A DNA stretch of 40,969 bases from Candidatus Aminicenantota bacterium. Lineage in GTDB: Bacteria; Acidobacteriota; Aminicenantia; Aminicenantales; Aminicenantaceae. Below the pieces are notes generated by a model. That model saw nothing but the letters and a program-made list of their open reading frames with translations, searched no databases and was not told the origin of the DNA. This document shows positions 22,454 to 31,103 of the stretch, in pieces. The stretch spans positions 1-40,969 of the forward strand of contig WVZK01000146.1 in assembly GCA_011772475.1 (NCBI GenBank), in the 5' to 3' direction. The first letter of the stretch is position 1; each line of letters begins with the position of its first letter. A program made the position numbers and the translations under genes.

Positions 22454-22972
22454 ATGATCCGAGTTGATATAAGTAAATGCACTGGATGCAAAAGGTGCGA
22501 GGCTGCCTGCGCCTTCTTCCGTTCCGGAAGAATTAATTCCCACATATCAAGGATAAAAGCCTTAAACTTATACGAGATAGGAATTGATGGTGCGGTTGTA
22601 TGCAATCAATGCAAGGAACGCTATTGTGACTGCTGTCCAGAAAATGCCATAACCACGGGCTCTCTCGGAGAAGTGGTTATTTCTCAGACACTGTGTACTC
22701 TCTGCGGGATCTGTAAAAAAGCCTGCCCTATAGGAGCGATAGAGATATTCAACGATTTTGTTTATGTATGCGACCTCTGCGGAGGAAGACCCAGGTGTGT
22801 TGAAGCTTGTAAGGAAGGAGCGATCACTCATGATGTAGAAGAAGCGCTTCGTCCTTCTCTTTCTGCCTTTAGAAAAGAAACAAAAAAGATGAATCCAAGC
22901 CAAAAGCAATATTTTTACCTGAAGAAGCTCGGACTCGAAGAAAGGAAGAGATGGAGGAAAAACCGTGCTTAA
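22454..22972 (+). CDS. Polyferredoxin partner of aldehyde ferredoxin oxidoreductase
   Basis: Electron-transfer subunit of 172 residues with up to four 4Fe-4S clusters: CTGCKRCEAAC near residues 9-19, CNQCKERYCDCCP near 55-67, CTLCGICKKACP near 86-97 and CDLCGGRPRCVEAC near 112-125. This is the HycB/DmsB-like four-cluster pattern found next to tungsten aldehyde oxidoreductases. The ATG at 22454 is chosen over the upstream in-frame TTG at 22442 because GGAG lies 6 bases before it. The stop overlaps the GTG start of the AOR gene by 8 bases, so both are translated together. It probably takes electrons from the AOR tungsten centre. Confidence 0.88.
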   Translation: MIRVDISKCTGCKRCEAACAFFRSGRINSHISRIKALNLYEIGIDGAVVCNQCKERYCDCCPENAITTGSLGEVVISQTLCTLCGICKKACPIGAIEIFNDFVYVCDLCGGRPRCVEACKEGAITHDVEEALRPSLSAFRKETKKMNPSQKQYFYLKKLGLEERKRWRKNRA

Positions 22973-24761
22973 ATATGGCTACGGCGGAAGAATACTGAGA
23001 ATAGACCTTACAGAGCGAAGATGCTGCATAGAGCCCCTTGATTCTTCCTGGATTAAACCTGTAATAGGGGGAAGAGCAGCAAACACAAAGAGGATTTTTG
23101 AGGAGCTGAGCCCTGATTGCGATGCCCTGGAACCAGATAACATACTTATCTTCGGCATAGGACCCCTTACAGGCTCTCTGCTGCCAGCATCCGCCTATTA
23201 TACTGTCACCGCCAAATCCCCGCTGACTGGGATTCTCGGAGATTCTGCAGCTGGAGGGCAATTCGCGGCTGAGATGAAACTCACAGGATTTGTCCAGATA
23301 ATCATCACAGGAAAAGCTGATAATCTCCTCTATCTGATGGTGACAGAATCAGGCGTAGAGTTTGTGGACTGCCCGAAATTTAAAGGAAAGACCATTATAG
23401 AAACAACACAAGCCATAAGAGAGGAGAAAAAGGACTATTCCATCCAGGTAGCTGCCATCGGACCAGCGGGAGAGAATCTTGTCCTTTTTTCCAGCATAGT
23501 CTCTAGCGGCAACAGGGTGAATGGACGCGCCGGAATGGGCGCTGTCATGGGATCAAAGAATCTAAAAGCCTTAGCTGTAAGGGGCACACTATCTCTGGAA
23601 TTGGCTGACCCTCTGGCCTTTCTAACAGAAGTAGAGAAAATCGAAAAATCCATATTAAGTCACAACGAATACCAGAAGCGCTACAAGATGGGCACCACTA
23701 TGTTGATGAAGGATTTAAACAATATCGGCATCCTCCCTACCAAACACTTCCAGGAAGGTGTTTGTAAATACGTGGATGAGATCTCGGGGCAGAAGCTGGC
23801 AAAAAGCTACAAAGTAAAGAATAAAGCATGCTTTAACTGCCATCTTCCCTGCTCCCGCTATTATGTAATCGATGACCATGAAGCAGAGGGACCCGAGTTC
23901 GAAACTCTCTGCAGTTTTACCTCTCGCCTCGGAAACCGCAACCTTCCGTTTGCCCTAGAGATGAATGCCTATCTGAACCAAATGGGCATGGATTCAATAT
24001 CGACCGGTGAAGTAATCGGCTGGATAATTGAGTGTCAGGAGAAGGGATTAATTCATCCTGATGATTTGGATGGTCTTAGCATTACCTGGGGCGAGGCAGA
24101 CAAGATAAGGGAAGTTGTGGATATGATTACTTGGCGCCGTGGGATTGGAGACAAGCTGGCAAACGGAGCAAAAAGACTGTCCAGAAGCTTTAGCGAGGAA
24201 GCACGAAAATTAGTGATGCATGTCAAAGGATTGGATATGATCTGCGGGGATCCCCGGGGAATTAAAGCCTATGGACTCACTTATGCTATCGCTTCCAGGG
24301 GTTCTGATCACCTGCGTGCAGAACCCTACTTCGAACTAACTAACAGAAAAGAGGAGGCGAAAAGGCGTTTTGGAACAGAAAAAGCTGCGGACAGACTAGC
24401 AGAAGAGGGAAAAGCTGCCCTGGTAGCCCATTCAGAAAAGATTGCTCTTCTTACAGATTCTCTGACAATGTGCAAGAACATCGGTCTCTGCATGGATATC
24501 CTAAATTTCGAAAACACATCCGCCCTCCTTAAGGCCGGAACAGGCATAGTTTACTCTCCTGAATACTTGAAAAAAATAATGGGAGATAGCATTGATCTTG
24601 ACTTCAAGCTGAACAGAAGATTCGGCACGAAAAGAGAAGATGACACTTTGCCCGAAAGATTCCAGAAGGAGCCATTGTCCGAAGGCCCGACAAAAGGTTC
24701 TACTGTAGATATTAAAAGAATGGTGGACGAGTATTACAAGATTCACAAATGGGAAGGATAG
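22965..24761 (+). CDS. Tungsten-dependent aldehyde ferredoxin oxidoreductase
   Basis: Oxidises aldehydes to carboxylic acids, reducing ferredoxin, or runs in reverse; cytosolic, with a tungsten-bispterin centre and one 4Fe-4S cluster. The 598-residue protein spans all AOR domains. The N-terminus reads GYGGRILRIDLTERR and GGRAANTKRIF, with FGIGPLTGSLLPASAYYTVTAKSPLTG after it. Cluster ligands are CFNCHLPC near residue 289 and the distal Cys in LTMCKNIGLC near residue 503. GRAGMGAVMGSKNLKALAV and DPRGIKAYGLTYAIASRGSDHLRAE are cofactor-binding segments. It starts with GTG, preceded by GGAGG. Substrate class cannot be told from motifs; the neighbouring transporter and, 6 kb away, IorAB suggest aldehydes from amino-acid breakdown. 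Confidence 0.93.
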   Translation: MLKYGYGGRILRIDLTERRCCIEPLDSSWIKPVIGGRAANTKRIFEELSPDCDALEPDNILIFGIGPLTGSLLPASAYYTVTAKSPLTGILGDSAAGGQFAAEMKLTGFVQIIITGKADNLLYLMVTESGVEFVDCPKFKGKTIIETTQAIREEKKDYSIQVAAIGPAGENLVLFSSIVSSGNRVNGRAGMGAVMGSKNLKALAVRGTLSLELADPLAFLTEVEKIEKSILSHNEYQKRYKMGTTMLMKDLNNIGILPTKHFQEGVCKYVDEISGQKLAKSYKVKNKACFNCHLPCSRYYVIDDHEAEGPEFETLCSFTSRLGNRNLPFALEMNAYLNQMGMDSISTGEVIGWIIECQEKGLIHPDDLDGLSITWGEADKIREVVDMITWRRGIGDKLANGAKRLSRSFSEEARKLVMHVKGLDMICGDPRGIKAYGLTYAIASRGSDHLRAEPYFELTNRKEEAKRRFGTEKAADRLAEEGKAALVAHSEKIALLTDSLTMCKNIGLCMDILNFENTSALLKAGTGIVYSPEYLKKIMGDSIDLDFKLNRRFGTKREDDTLPERFQKEPLSEGPTKGSTVDIKRMVDEYYKIHKWEG

Positions 24762-24770
24762 CAGAATCAT

Positions 24771-26123
24771 ATGAGCAACAAGGACTCGGGTCCAAAAAGA
24801 GAAACATTCGCTTCGTTCTTTGGTCTTTTAATGACCATGATCGGGGTTGCTGTCGGACTGGGCGCTGTCTGGCGCTTCCCCTACATGGTCGGAAAATTCG
24901 GAGGCGCAGCATTTGTTCTTTTTTATATGGCGATTGTATTTTTCGTTGGAATACCCGCCCTGATGGCAGAATGGACGCTGGGTCGACACACGAGGCGAGG
25001 CACTTTAGGATCCTACGAGAAAGGCGGATTTCCTGGCGGAAAGTATGTTGGAGCGTTTTTATTCTTTATTGTTTTCTGGGCTACAGGGTATTATTCCAAC
25101 GCAGTTGGCTGGGTAGGATTTCATGCCCTGGGTGAATTCCTGAATGCATTTGGCGTTAAACTGAACGCTACGGCTATCCTCCCTCCCCAGGAAGGCTTTA
25201 ATCTCAAGTCATTCCTATTACAGCTGATGATGACGGCCTTTGTCATTTTTACTTGCGGTATTGTCCTTGTAAAAGGCTTGAGGAAAGGCATTGAAAAAGC
25301 CAGCATGTGGATTGTTCCCACGCTTTTCTCTATTTTGATTATCCTAATCATAAGATCAGTTACTTTGAGAGGAGCAAGCGAGGGAATCAAATGGTATATT
25401 GGAGGTTTCCGTTTCAGTGAGCTCACTCCTTCAGTGATGGCCGCAGCCCTGGGAATGGCCTTCTTTTCTATGTCCCTTGGGGGCACTTTCATGGTTATTT
25501 ACGGTTCTTATCTTAATAAAAAGGCCAACATGCCAAAGAATGCAGTACTTACGGGAATTGGTGCTTCGACAGCCGGCATTTTAGCTGGTTTTGTGATCTT
25601 TCCTGCTGTTTTTTCCTTCGGTCTGGAGCCCGATTCAGGACCCGGTCTTATCTTTTCTACCCTTCCAAAAACCTTTGATATGATGCCTGTGGGTTGGCTT
25701 TTTGGCCTCCTCTTTTTTCTTGGTCTTTTTGGTGCTGCTTATCTCTCTGATGTTGCAGCCTTTGAAGTTCTGGTTGGAGGAGCTGTGGATAACTCAAAGA
25801 TAAACAGGAAAAAAGCAGTCTTTTTAATCTGCGGGATTGTCTATGTTCTGGCTATTCCTCCTATGATTAATTTTAAGATTTTTCTCCCCTGGGATTTGAC
25901 TTTCGGCTCAGGCATGCAAGCTTTAGGTTCGCTGTTAGCAGTCATCACTGGGGCCTGGTGCATTAAAAGATCAGCGGCATTGAAAGAACTGACGGAGGGG
26001 AGGGAAAAGCCCTTCCCTATTTTCCTGTATTGGTGGATAAGGATTGTTGTCCCCGCGGCAATCCTATTTGTGGGTATCAACTGGCTTTTGGAATATGTCT
26101 TCAACATCAAAATATTCGGATAA
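24771..26123 (+). CDS. Neurotransmitter:sodium symporter (NSS/SNF) family transporter
   Basis: Inner-membrane secondary transporter of 450 residues with about 11-12 hydrophobic helices; bacterial members import hydrophobic or aromatic amino acids with Na+. The signature first helix is present (GVAVGLGAVWRFPYMVGKFGG, residues about 24-44), as are GIPALMAEWTLGRHTRRG and the TM6-type FFSMSLGGTFMVIYGSYL. LeuT Asn27, a Na1 ligand, is Ala here (GLGA instead of GLGN), and the TM7 Asn/Asp ligand also seems replaced (GASTAGILAG). The unwound helix 1 glycines are kept. It starts 9 bases after the AOR stop, so it is probably co-expressed with AOR, which supports an amino-acid or aromatic-amine substrate. 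Confidence 0.9.
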   Translation: MSNKDSGPKRETFASFFGLLMTMIGVAVGLGAVWRFPYMVGKFGGAAFVLFYMAIVFFVGIPALMAEWTLGRHTRRGTLGSYEKGGFPGGKYVGAFLFFIVFWATGYYSNAVGWVGFHALGEFLNAFGVKLNATAILPPQEGFNLKSFLLQLMMTAFVIFTCGIVLVKGLRKGIEKASMWIVPTLFSILIILIIRSVTLRGASEGIKWYIGGFRFSELTPSVMAAALGMAFFSMSLGGTFMVIYGSYLNKKANMPKNAVLTGIGASTAGILAGFVIFPAVFSFGLEPDSGPGLIFSTLPKTFDMMPVGWLFGLLFFLGLFGAAYLSDVAAFEVLVGGAVDNSKINRKKAVFLICGIVYVLAIPPMINFKIFLPWDLTFGSGMQALGSLLAVITGAWCIKRSAALKELTEGREKPFPIFLYWWIRIVVPAAILFVGINWLLEYVFNIKIFG

Positions 26124-26134
26124 ATAAAAAAAGA

Positions 26135-27682
26135 TCAATGGCGGTGCAGGTCTTTATGCATGATCTTTTGGACTTCATCAAGACGCTGCTTCCCCGACAG
26201 ACCTTTTAACTTCTTACTCAATCCTTTATCTTTCTCTTCTTGGAGAATCTTGGCAACATAATCAATAACACTGGGCGGGAATACATCCTCGCGTTCGTAC
26301 AAAGCTCTTTTCTCCAACAGAATCCGGCTGGATTCATCACAGCTTCCGGGCAGATAAGGGAAAGACTTGAGACGGGTAAGGTCTTTGGGAAAATCACCTT
26401 TTGCAAGACGCTTTTCAGCCAGCGTCAGAGAGTTCTCGTCTCTTATGCCCCATTCCGCAGCCATCACGATCCCTGCCAGAAGAAGATGAACAAGAGCACT
26501 GCCATCAGGCGTGCGCAATTCGACGGTTTGACGGTTTTCTGAGGATTCGAGTTCGTTTATTTCCTGGGGATTTAAGACTCGGCCAAGATTCGTCACATTC
26601 GACCAGCCAAGCGGAACACGAATCATCGCATTTCTGTCCCTATCGCTCCAGAAAATGCGCGTGGGGGCTTCCTGGTTTGGGACAAGACGCAGATAAGAAG
26701 AAGCCGTAGTATTTCCAAAAGCTGTCAACGAATCGGCATACTCACACAGCCCGCCGATAAGGCGAAGCGCAGATTCTGATAATTGACGGTCTAAATCCAC
26801 CATGATGTTTTTTCCCTTTCTTTTCAGTTCCAGGTGAAAATGGAATCCGTTCCCCGCGACTCCCTCCGCAAGTTTCGGAGTAAAGGTTGCTATACAGCCA
26901 TGTTTGTAGGCAACGTTGCGGATCAACCAGCGCCCCAACACAAGAGCATCTGCCATTTCTTCCACTGGCTTAGATAGGAATTCCACTTCAAGCTGCTCGG
27001 CACTTTTTCCGTTAATCTCATCCATATTACTCTGGATGGTCTCGATAGAGCCAACCTCAGAATGGACATACTTCACTGCACCCGTTGTCTGAGTTATATA
27101 TCGCACCATCTCGTTTAGAATCTCACCGCTCTTCATGAACGGCTCCGCTTCGTGGTAACCTTGCTGTTTCTGGAGAGGATAAGTTTTCCTACCTCTTTCA
27201 TTGATAAGAAAAAATTCCAGCTCCCCTAAAACATACAGTTCCAATCCAGTATTTTGCCGGAAGAGCTCGTAAGCTTTAGTTAGGATGTTATCTACAGCAA
27301 AAGGAGCGCGGTTTCCTCTCTCCATAAAAAACCGACAGACAAAATCCAGGCTCTTGTTATCAAACGGATTCAAGAATGCTGTCTTATACTCCGGCACCAC
27401 GTATAAATCTGAGAGAGACACATCGATAACCCCCTTGAACAGGGAAGATCCGTCAACACGCTCACCATCCGCGAGAATGCTCTCGGCTTCGCGGCGGCTC
27501 GAAAAAGGCAATCTCAATTCCTTGGGCTTCCCATCCAGAGCCGTGTAATGAAATGTGATTCGCTCGATCTGCTTATGTTCGATGATTTTTAGAAAATCAA
27601 CCCTTTGAAAATCCTGGCTAGGCTTATCCAGGATAGCAGTCAACGGATTAGCCAAGGCATATGAAAAGTCTTTTTTTGACAT
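26135..27682 (-). CDS. Atypical glutamine synthetase-family ligase
   Basis: ATP-dependent ligase of the glutamine synthetase superfamily, 515 residues; either true glutamine synthetase or a gamma-glutamyl-amine ligase. The N-terminal beta-grasp domain ends with ADGERVDGSSLFKG. Catalytic-domain metal and ATP residues are visible: GELEFFL, HSE, QLE, GNGFHFH, NQEAPTRIFWSDRDRNAMIRVP and VELRTPDGSA. The two Glu ligands in HSE and QLE are about 23 residues apart, against 8 in Salmonella GlnA, implying a 15-residue insertion at the active-site rim. The usual FPDPSANPY reads TPDGSALVHL, and no GlnE-type adenylylation Tyr is evident. It converges with the transporter gene, 11 bases apart, and has its own promoter. 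Confidence 0.85.
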   Translation of the reverse strand: MSKKDFSYALANPLTAILDKPSQDFQRVDFLKIIEHKQIERITFHYTALDGKPKELRLPFSSRREAESILADGERVDGSSLFKGVIDVSLSDLYVVPEYKTAFLNPFDNKSLDFVCRFFMERGNRAPFAVDNILTKAYELFRQNTGLELYVLGELEFFLINERGRKTYPLQKQQGYHEAEPFMKSGEILNEMVRYITQTTGAVKYVHSEVGSIETIQSNMDEINGKSAEQLEVEFLSKPVEEMADALVLGRWLIRNVAYKHGCIATFTPKLAEGVAGNGFHFHLELKRKGKNIMVDLDRQLSESALRLIGGLCEYADSLTAFGNTTASSYLRLVPNQEAPTRIFWSDRDRNAMIRVPLGWSNVTNLGRVLNPQEINELESSENRQTVELRTPDGSALVHLLLAGIVMAAEWGIRDENSLTLAEKRLAKGDFPKDLTRLKSFPYLPGSCDESSRILLEKRALYEREDVFPPSVIDYVAKILQEEKDKGLSKKLKGLSGKQRLDEVQKIMHKDLHRH

Positions 27683-27724
27683 AACTGCTTTCCCTTCATA
27701 ACTTCATAAAAAAAGGGAAGAAAC

Positions 27725-27754
27725 ATTTTACAAGAATAGGGGAATTTATTGCAA
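27725..27754 (-). promoter_or_regulatory. Promoter of the glutamine synthetase-like gene
   Basis: On the minus strand: TTGCAA, 18 bases, TAAAAT. The start would be near 27718, about 36 bases before the ATG at 27682. The -35 is the same TTGCAA hexamer used at 12786-12791. The rest of the 175-base divergent gap contains a short palindrome, CACAATTGTG at about 27783-27792. Confidence 0.45.
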
Positions 27755-27857
27755 CAAGGGATTCCGATGATTACAAAAAGCACACAATTGTGATAGTCTT
27801 ATAGCAACATATCAGTGGTAAAAATTGTGCCAAAAAGTAGATGGATAGGGGATAAGA

Positions 27858-28409
27858 ATGGAACCTGCTGAATATATTGTAGTCACGTTGAATCTAGTTG
27901 CGGGATTCAGCGTTGCTTTTCCTCTCTCGAGGCTCTTCAGCAGATTGGACAGAGAACCGCCAAGAGTTTTCCGCTTCTATGTAATCCTTATTGGCATCTA
28001 CTTTCTTGAATGCGTGGCTATAGTCTCGATGATGCTGGTTCCAGTTTTAAGTATAGGACTTGCATTCATATGGGGCGCGAGTTTCGGTTTGTGGCTCCGA
28101 GCCCGCACATCACCACAAAAAGCCCTTAAAGCTTCGCTTTATCTATCTCTCTACTCCAGTCTCCCGGTTGTTTCTTTTATCGTCGTTCCGGTGCTGGCGC
28201 TGTCCGCTGGAAGGCCAATATTAAGTGCTGACGAGGGTGCTAGCTTTGGCATTCCTAATTTTATTCCCTGGCCAATGAACACCATACTTGGCTTTTATAC
28301 TATCCTTGCCATAGGAGTTCTTGTGCTCAAAACAGTGATCATTACAGGTGGAGTAAGCTTGCTCTTTCATCTCAAAGAAAAACCTAAAACTGAAAGTACC
28401 CAAGAATAA
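27858..28409 (+). CDS. Uncharacterised multi-pass membrane protein
   Basis: Not recognised. The 183-residue protein has about five hydrophobic segments (roughly residues 8-26, 40-60, 62-83, 92-117 and 140-172) and ends in a short hydrophilic tail KEKPKTESTQE. A basic loop (SRLFSRLDREPPRVFR) after the first helix and another (RARTSPQKALKAS) suggest those loops face the cytoplasm. A GGGGATAAG ribosome-binding site precedes the ATG. It is divergent from the glutamine synthetase-like gene and convergent with iorB, so context gives no clear role. Confidence 0.7.
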   Translation: MEPAEYIVVTLNLVAGFSVAFPLSRLFSRLDREPPRVFRFYVILIGIYFLECVAIVSMMLVPVLSIGLAFIWGASFGLWLRARTSPQKALKASLYLSLYSSLPVVSFIVVPVLALSAGRPILSADEGASFGIPNFIPWPMNTILGFYTILAIGVLVLKTVIITGGVSLLFHLKEKPKTESTQE

Positions 28410-28447
28410 AAATATCTAAGATCTGATACTCCCCAAGCCCCCTCCTA

Positions 28448-28472
28448 AGCAAATTGCTATCCTAAATTTGCT
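28448..28472. terminator. Weak hairpin between convergent genes
   Basis: AGCAAATT and AATTTGCT form an 8-bp A+T-rich stem with a 9-base loop between the membrane-protein gene and iorB, which converge. There is no strong T-run on either side, so it is a doubtful bidirectional terminator. Confidence 0.25.
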
Positions 28473-28520
28473 GCTTATTCTTGGCTAATAGAGCGAAATT
28501 AACTTATCCCAAAAGTAGCC

Positions 28521-29102
28521 TTATAAAGATTTTCCCGGATTTTTGCTCGTCCGCTTTCCTTCCTGAAAACCTAACTCAAGCGCTTTCAAGTTTATTTTAA
28601 GGTCTTTCTCCCTGCTGACTAATTCCAATACGTATTTCAGGTCTTCGTATTTAATGGCAACTAAACCTGTTCCCACAGAATAACCAATGAGGACAATATT
28701 AGCAGACCTTATCGAACCAATTTTAGAGGCTGCTCCGGTCGCATCAAAAGCCCTGAGCGCTATCTCTTTCTCCTTTAAAACTTTCATAATTCTCTTGTTG
28801 AATTGATCCACACTCTCAAGATTTACAAAACAGATTCCTCCGCCTTTTAAGAATTTCAAGGTGTTATAGGTCTCATTCTCCTCAAAAGAATAGAGAATAT
28901 CAGCAGCGCCATTTCTTATCAAAGGGCTTTGAAACTTGCCAAGCTTCAGATGAGCGATAACTGAGCCTCCCCGCTGACTCATGCCGTGGGTTTCTGAGCC
29001 CATGATGTCCAAACCCATTTTAAGTCCAAGCTCAGAAAACACCTTTGAAGAAAAAAGTATTCCCTGCCCCCCGATTCCGGCTAATATTATCTGCAATCTC
29101 AT
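28521..29102 (-). CDS. iorB: Indolepyruvate ferredoxin oxidoreductase, beta subunit
   Basis: Gamma-type domain subunit of the oxygen-sensitive 2-oxoacid:ferredoxin oxidoreductase specific for aryl pyruvates. The 193-residue protein has QIILAGIGGQGILFSSKVFSE at the N-terminus, then GSETHGMSQRGGSVIAHLKLG near residues 36-54, both diagnostic of IorB and related KorC/PorG chains. It lies 30 bases after iorA in the same direction. With IorA it would turn indolepyruvate, phenylpyruvate or 4-hydroxyphenylpyruvate into the matching acyl-CoA plus CO2 and reduced ferredoxin. Confidence 0.93.
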   Translation of the reverse strand: MRLQIILAGIGGQGILFSSKVFSELGLKMGLDIMGSETHGMSQRGGSVIAHLKLGKFQSPLIRNGAADILYSFEENETYNTLKFLKGGGICFVNLESVDQFNKRIMKVLKEKEIALRAFDATGAASKIGSIRSANIVLIGYSVGTGLVAIKYEDLKYVLELVSREKDLKINLKALELGFQEGKRTSKNPGKSL

Positions 29103-29132
29103 AGCTTACAATGAGTTCATATATTTTCTTAA

Positions 29133-31031
29133 TCAGAGAGGAGCTTTATTCTTTTTCTCCATCGGGATGATAGCTCCTTTGGGGCAAGCATCTATACACA
29201 CCCCGCAGTCTACACAAAAATTTCGGTCTATCTCGACGATATTCCTTTCTTCATCTGGATAAAGCGCAGGGCATTCAAAAAAATCGAGGCAGTAGTTGCA
29301 ACCGTTGCAGTCATCTGTTATCTCCACTTTTACAGGATTTTCCTCGCATACCTCTGGGAACCGGATAATACAAGGATGTCTGGCGATGATCGCTGCGATT
29401 CCCCCATCTTTTCTTTGAGAATATTCTTTTGCCTCCTTCAACAGTTTTACTAAATTTTTCACTTCATAAGGATCTATGGTCTTAATCCATTTGACTCCAC
29501 AACCTTTAATCAATTCCTTAAGAGGTATTATTTTTCCCTTACTTCCGTCAGCAGTTATCCCTAAGCCCGGAGTGGGCTGCATGCCTGTCATGGCTGTTAT
29601 TTCGTTATCCAGGATGACCAGAATAAACCTTGCGTTATTATAGACTGCGTTTAAAAGAGAAGCAGTGCCTGAATGATAAAAGGTAGAGTCACCCATGGTG
29701 GCGACAATGGGAATATCCTTTTTATCCTGATGATAGGCTTGATAAAACCCGCTAGCCAAGGTAATCCCGGCGCCCATATCGAGGACGGTATCAACTGCTT
29801 TCAGGTTGAGCCCGAGGGTATAACAGCCTATATCGCTGGCATAGATAGCCTTGGGGAGTGCTTTTTTTATGGCGAAAAATGCGGCCCTTTCAGGACAGCC
29901 TGCACACAAGGTTGGCTTTCGAACTTGAAGATTAAGCTTTTCGATAAGCTTATCAAGTTTAGAATCTGTTATCTTTTCTAAATTAGCTATGCCAAGCTCT
30001 CGCAAAACCTCTGCCAGAATATTATGTATGCCATCAGGGCTAAGTTCTCCTGCCAACGGAATATGACCTGTTAGTCTCCCCAGCACTTTGCTCTTATCGA
30101 TAATCTGAGATTCGATAACAGAGTCGGTTTCTTCGATTATTAAAACCTTCTTGTGTCTATCAATAAAATCCGCGATCCTTTTTTGAGGGAGTGGATAAGG
30201 AGTTCCTATCTTCAAAACATTGATTTCGCTTTTTAAGTTTAGCTCATCAAGAATATCCATGAGGTTAGCAAAGCTCACACTGCAGGTGATTATGCCAAGG
30301 GAAGCACTTATGGATTTGCCAACCTCATAGTTCCATTTGGTATCTTTTTCAAATCTTTCACTTATCTTCTGTAAGGTTTCATTAAGCTTTTTATGAAGCA
30401 CCAGCCTGTATTTTGGGGTAGCTGCCCACCTTTCAGGATTCTTTTCGAAATTTGCCTCTCGATCGAGTACTTTTAGCGGCGCCAGCTTCACGCTCTGCTT
30501 GGCATGCGAAACTCTTATGGTTGGCCGCAAAACAACAGGAATCTGAAACATTTCAGATAGCTCGAAAGCTTCCTTTATCATTTCCTTTGCTTCTTGCGGA
30601 GTCGAGGGATCAAACGCAGGAACCTTGGCAAACATAGCAAAGAAACGGGAATCCTGTTCGGTTTGAGAGCTATGAGGACCCGGATCATCACAGCTAATTA
30701 TGACCAGTCCTCCTATAACGCCAGTATAAGCAGAGCTCATAAGAGAGTCAGAAGCAACATTTAGTCCTACCTGCTTCATAGCTACTGCCGCCCTCTTGCC
30801 TGTCAGGCTTGCTGCCAGGGCATTATCATAAGCAACCTTTTCGTTTGCTGACCATTCGATGTAAGTGTTAAGGCCAAGCTCTTTTTTGAACTCCACTACT
30901 GCTGGAACAATTTCAGAGCTTGGCGTACCAGGATAGGAGGTGACAACATGACATCCAGCTTCGACAATCCCTCTTGCTATGGCAACGTTACCTAGTAATA
31001 CTCTAATCTCTTCTTGGCCTGTTTTCTTCAT
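29133..31031 (-). CDS. iorA: Indolepyruvate ferredoxin oxidoreductase, alpha subunit
   Basis: Thiamine-diphosphate-dependent large subunit, 632 residues from the ATG at 31031. A longer frame from 31076 adds 15 residues read from the terminator region and is rejected. The order is a pyrimidine-binding domain with VTSYPGTPSSEIVP and EWSANEKVAYDNALAAS, a transketolase-like C domain, then the TPP domain with CAGCPERAAFFAIKKALP, DIGCYTLG and MGDSTFYHSG. The C-terminus is a 2[4Fe-4S] ferredoxin domain: CNGCNYCLDFFECP and CVDCGVCIDACPKGAI. The first cluster has the unequal Cys spacing typical of IorA. It is paired with iorB and follows a HisC-like aminotransferase, together a route for aromatic amino-acid breakdown. 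Confidence 0.95.
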   Translation of the reverse strand: MKKTGQEEIRVLLGNVAIARGIVEAGCHVVTSYPGTPSSEIVPAVVEFKKELGLNTYIEWSANEKVAYDNALAASLTGKRAAVAMKQVGLNVASDSLMSSAYTGVIGGLVIISCDDPGPHSSQTEQDSRFFAMFAKVPAFDPSTPQEAKEMIKEAFELSEMFQIPVVLRPTIRVSHAKQSVKLAPLKVLDREANFEKNPERWAATPKYRLVLHKKLNETLQKISERFEKDTKWNYEVGKSISASLGIITCSVSFANLMDILDELNLKSEINVLKIGTPYPLPQKRIADFIDRHKKVLIIEETDSVIESQIIDKSKVLGRLTGHIPLAGELSPDGIHNILAEVLRELGIANLEKITDSKLDKLIEKLNLQVRKPTLCAGCPERAAFFAIKKALPKAIYASDIGCYTLGLNLKAVDTVLDMGAGITLASGFYQAYHQDKKDIPIVATMGDSTFYHSGTASLLNAVYNNARFILVILDNEITAMTGMQPTPGLGITADGSKGKIIPLKELIKGCGVKWIKTIDPYEVKNLVKLLKEAKEYSQRKDGGIAAIIARHPCIIRFPEVCEENPVKVEITDDCNGCNYCLDFFECPALYPDEERNIVEIDRNFCVDCGVCIDACPKGAIIPMEKKNKAPL

Positions 31032-31052
31032 CTTTGTTCTTTTATCAGGGCC

Positions 31053-31078
31053 AAAAAAAATGGGGCCTGGCCCCATTT
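31053..31078 (-). terminator. Intrinsic terminator or attenuator between the aminotransferase gene and iorA
   Basis: On the minus strand the RNA would form a 9-bp stem AAATGGGGC / GCCCCATTT with loop CAG, running into eight consecutive T residues (A at 31053-31060 on the plus strand). It follows the aminotransferase stop (31104) by 26 bases and precedes the iorA start (31031) by 22. The sequence also resembles the GGGGTCAGG repeat family, so it may be a domesticated repeat arm. Confidence 0.65.
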
Positions 31079-31103
31079 ATTGTTCTCTTCATTTATATTT
31101 TTT

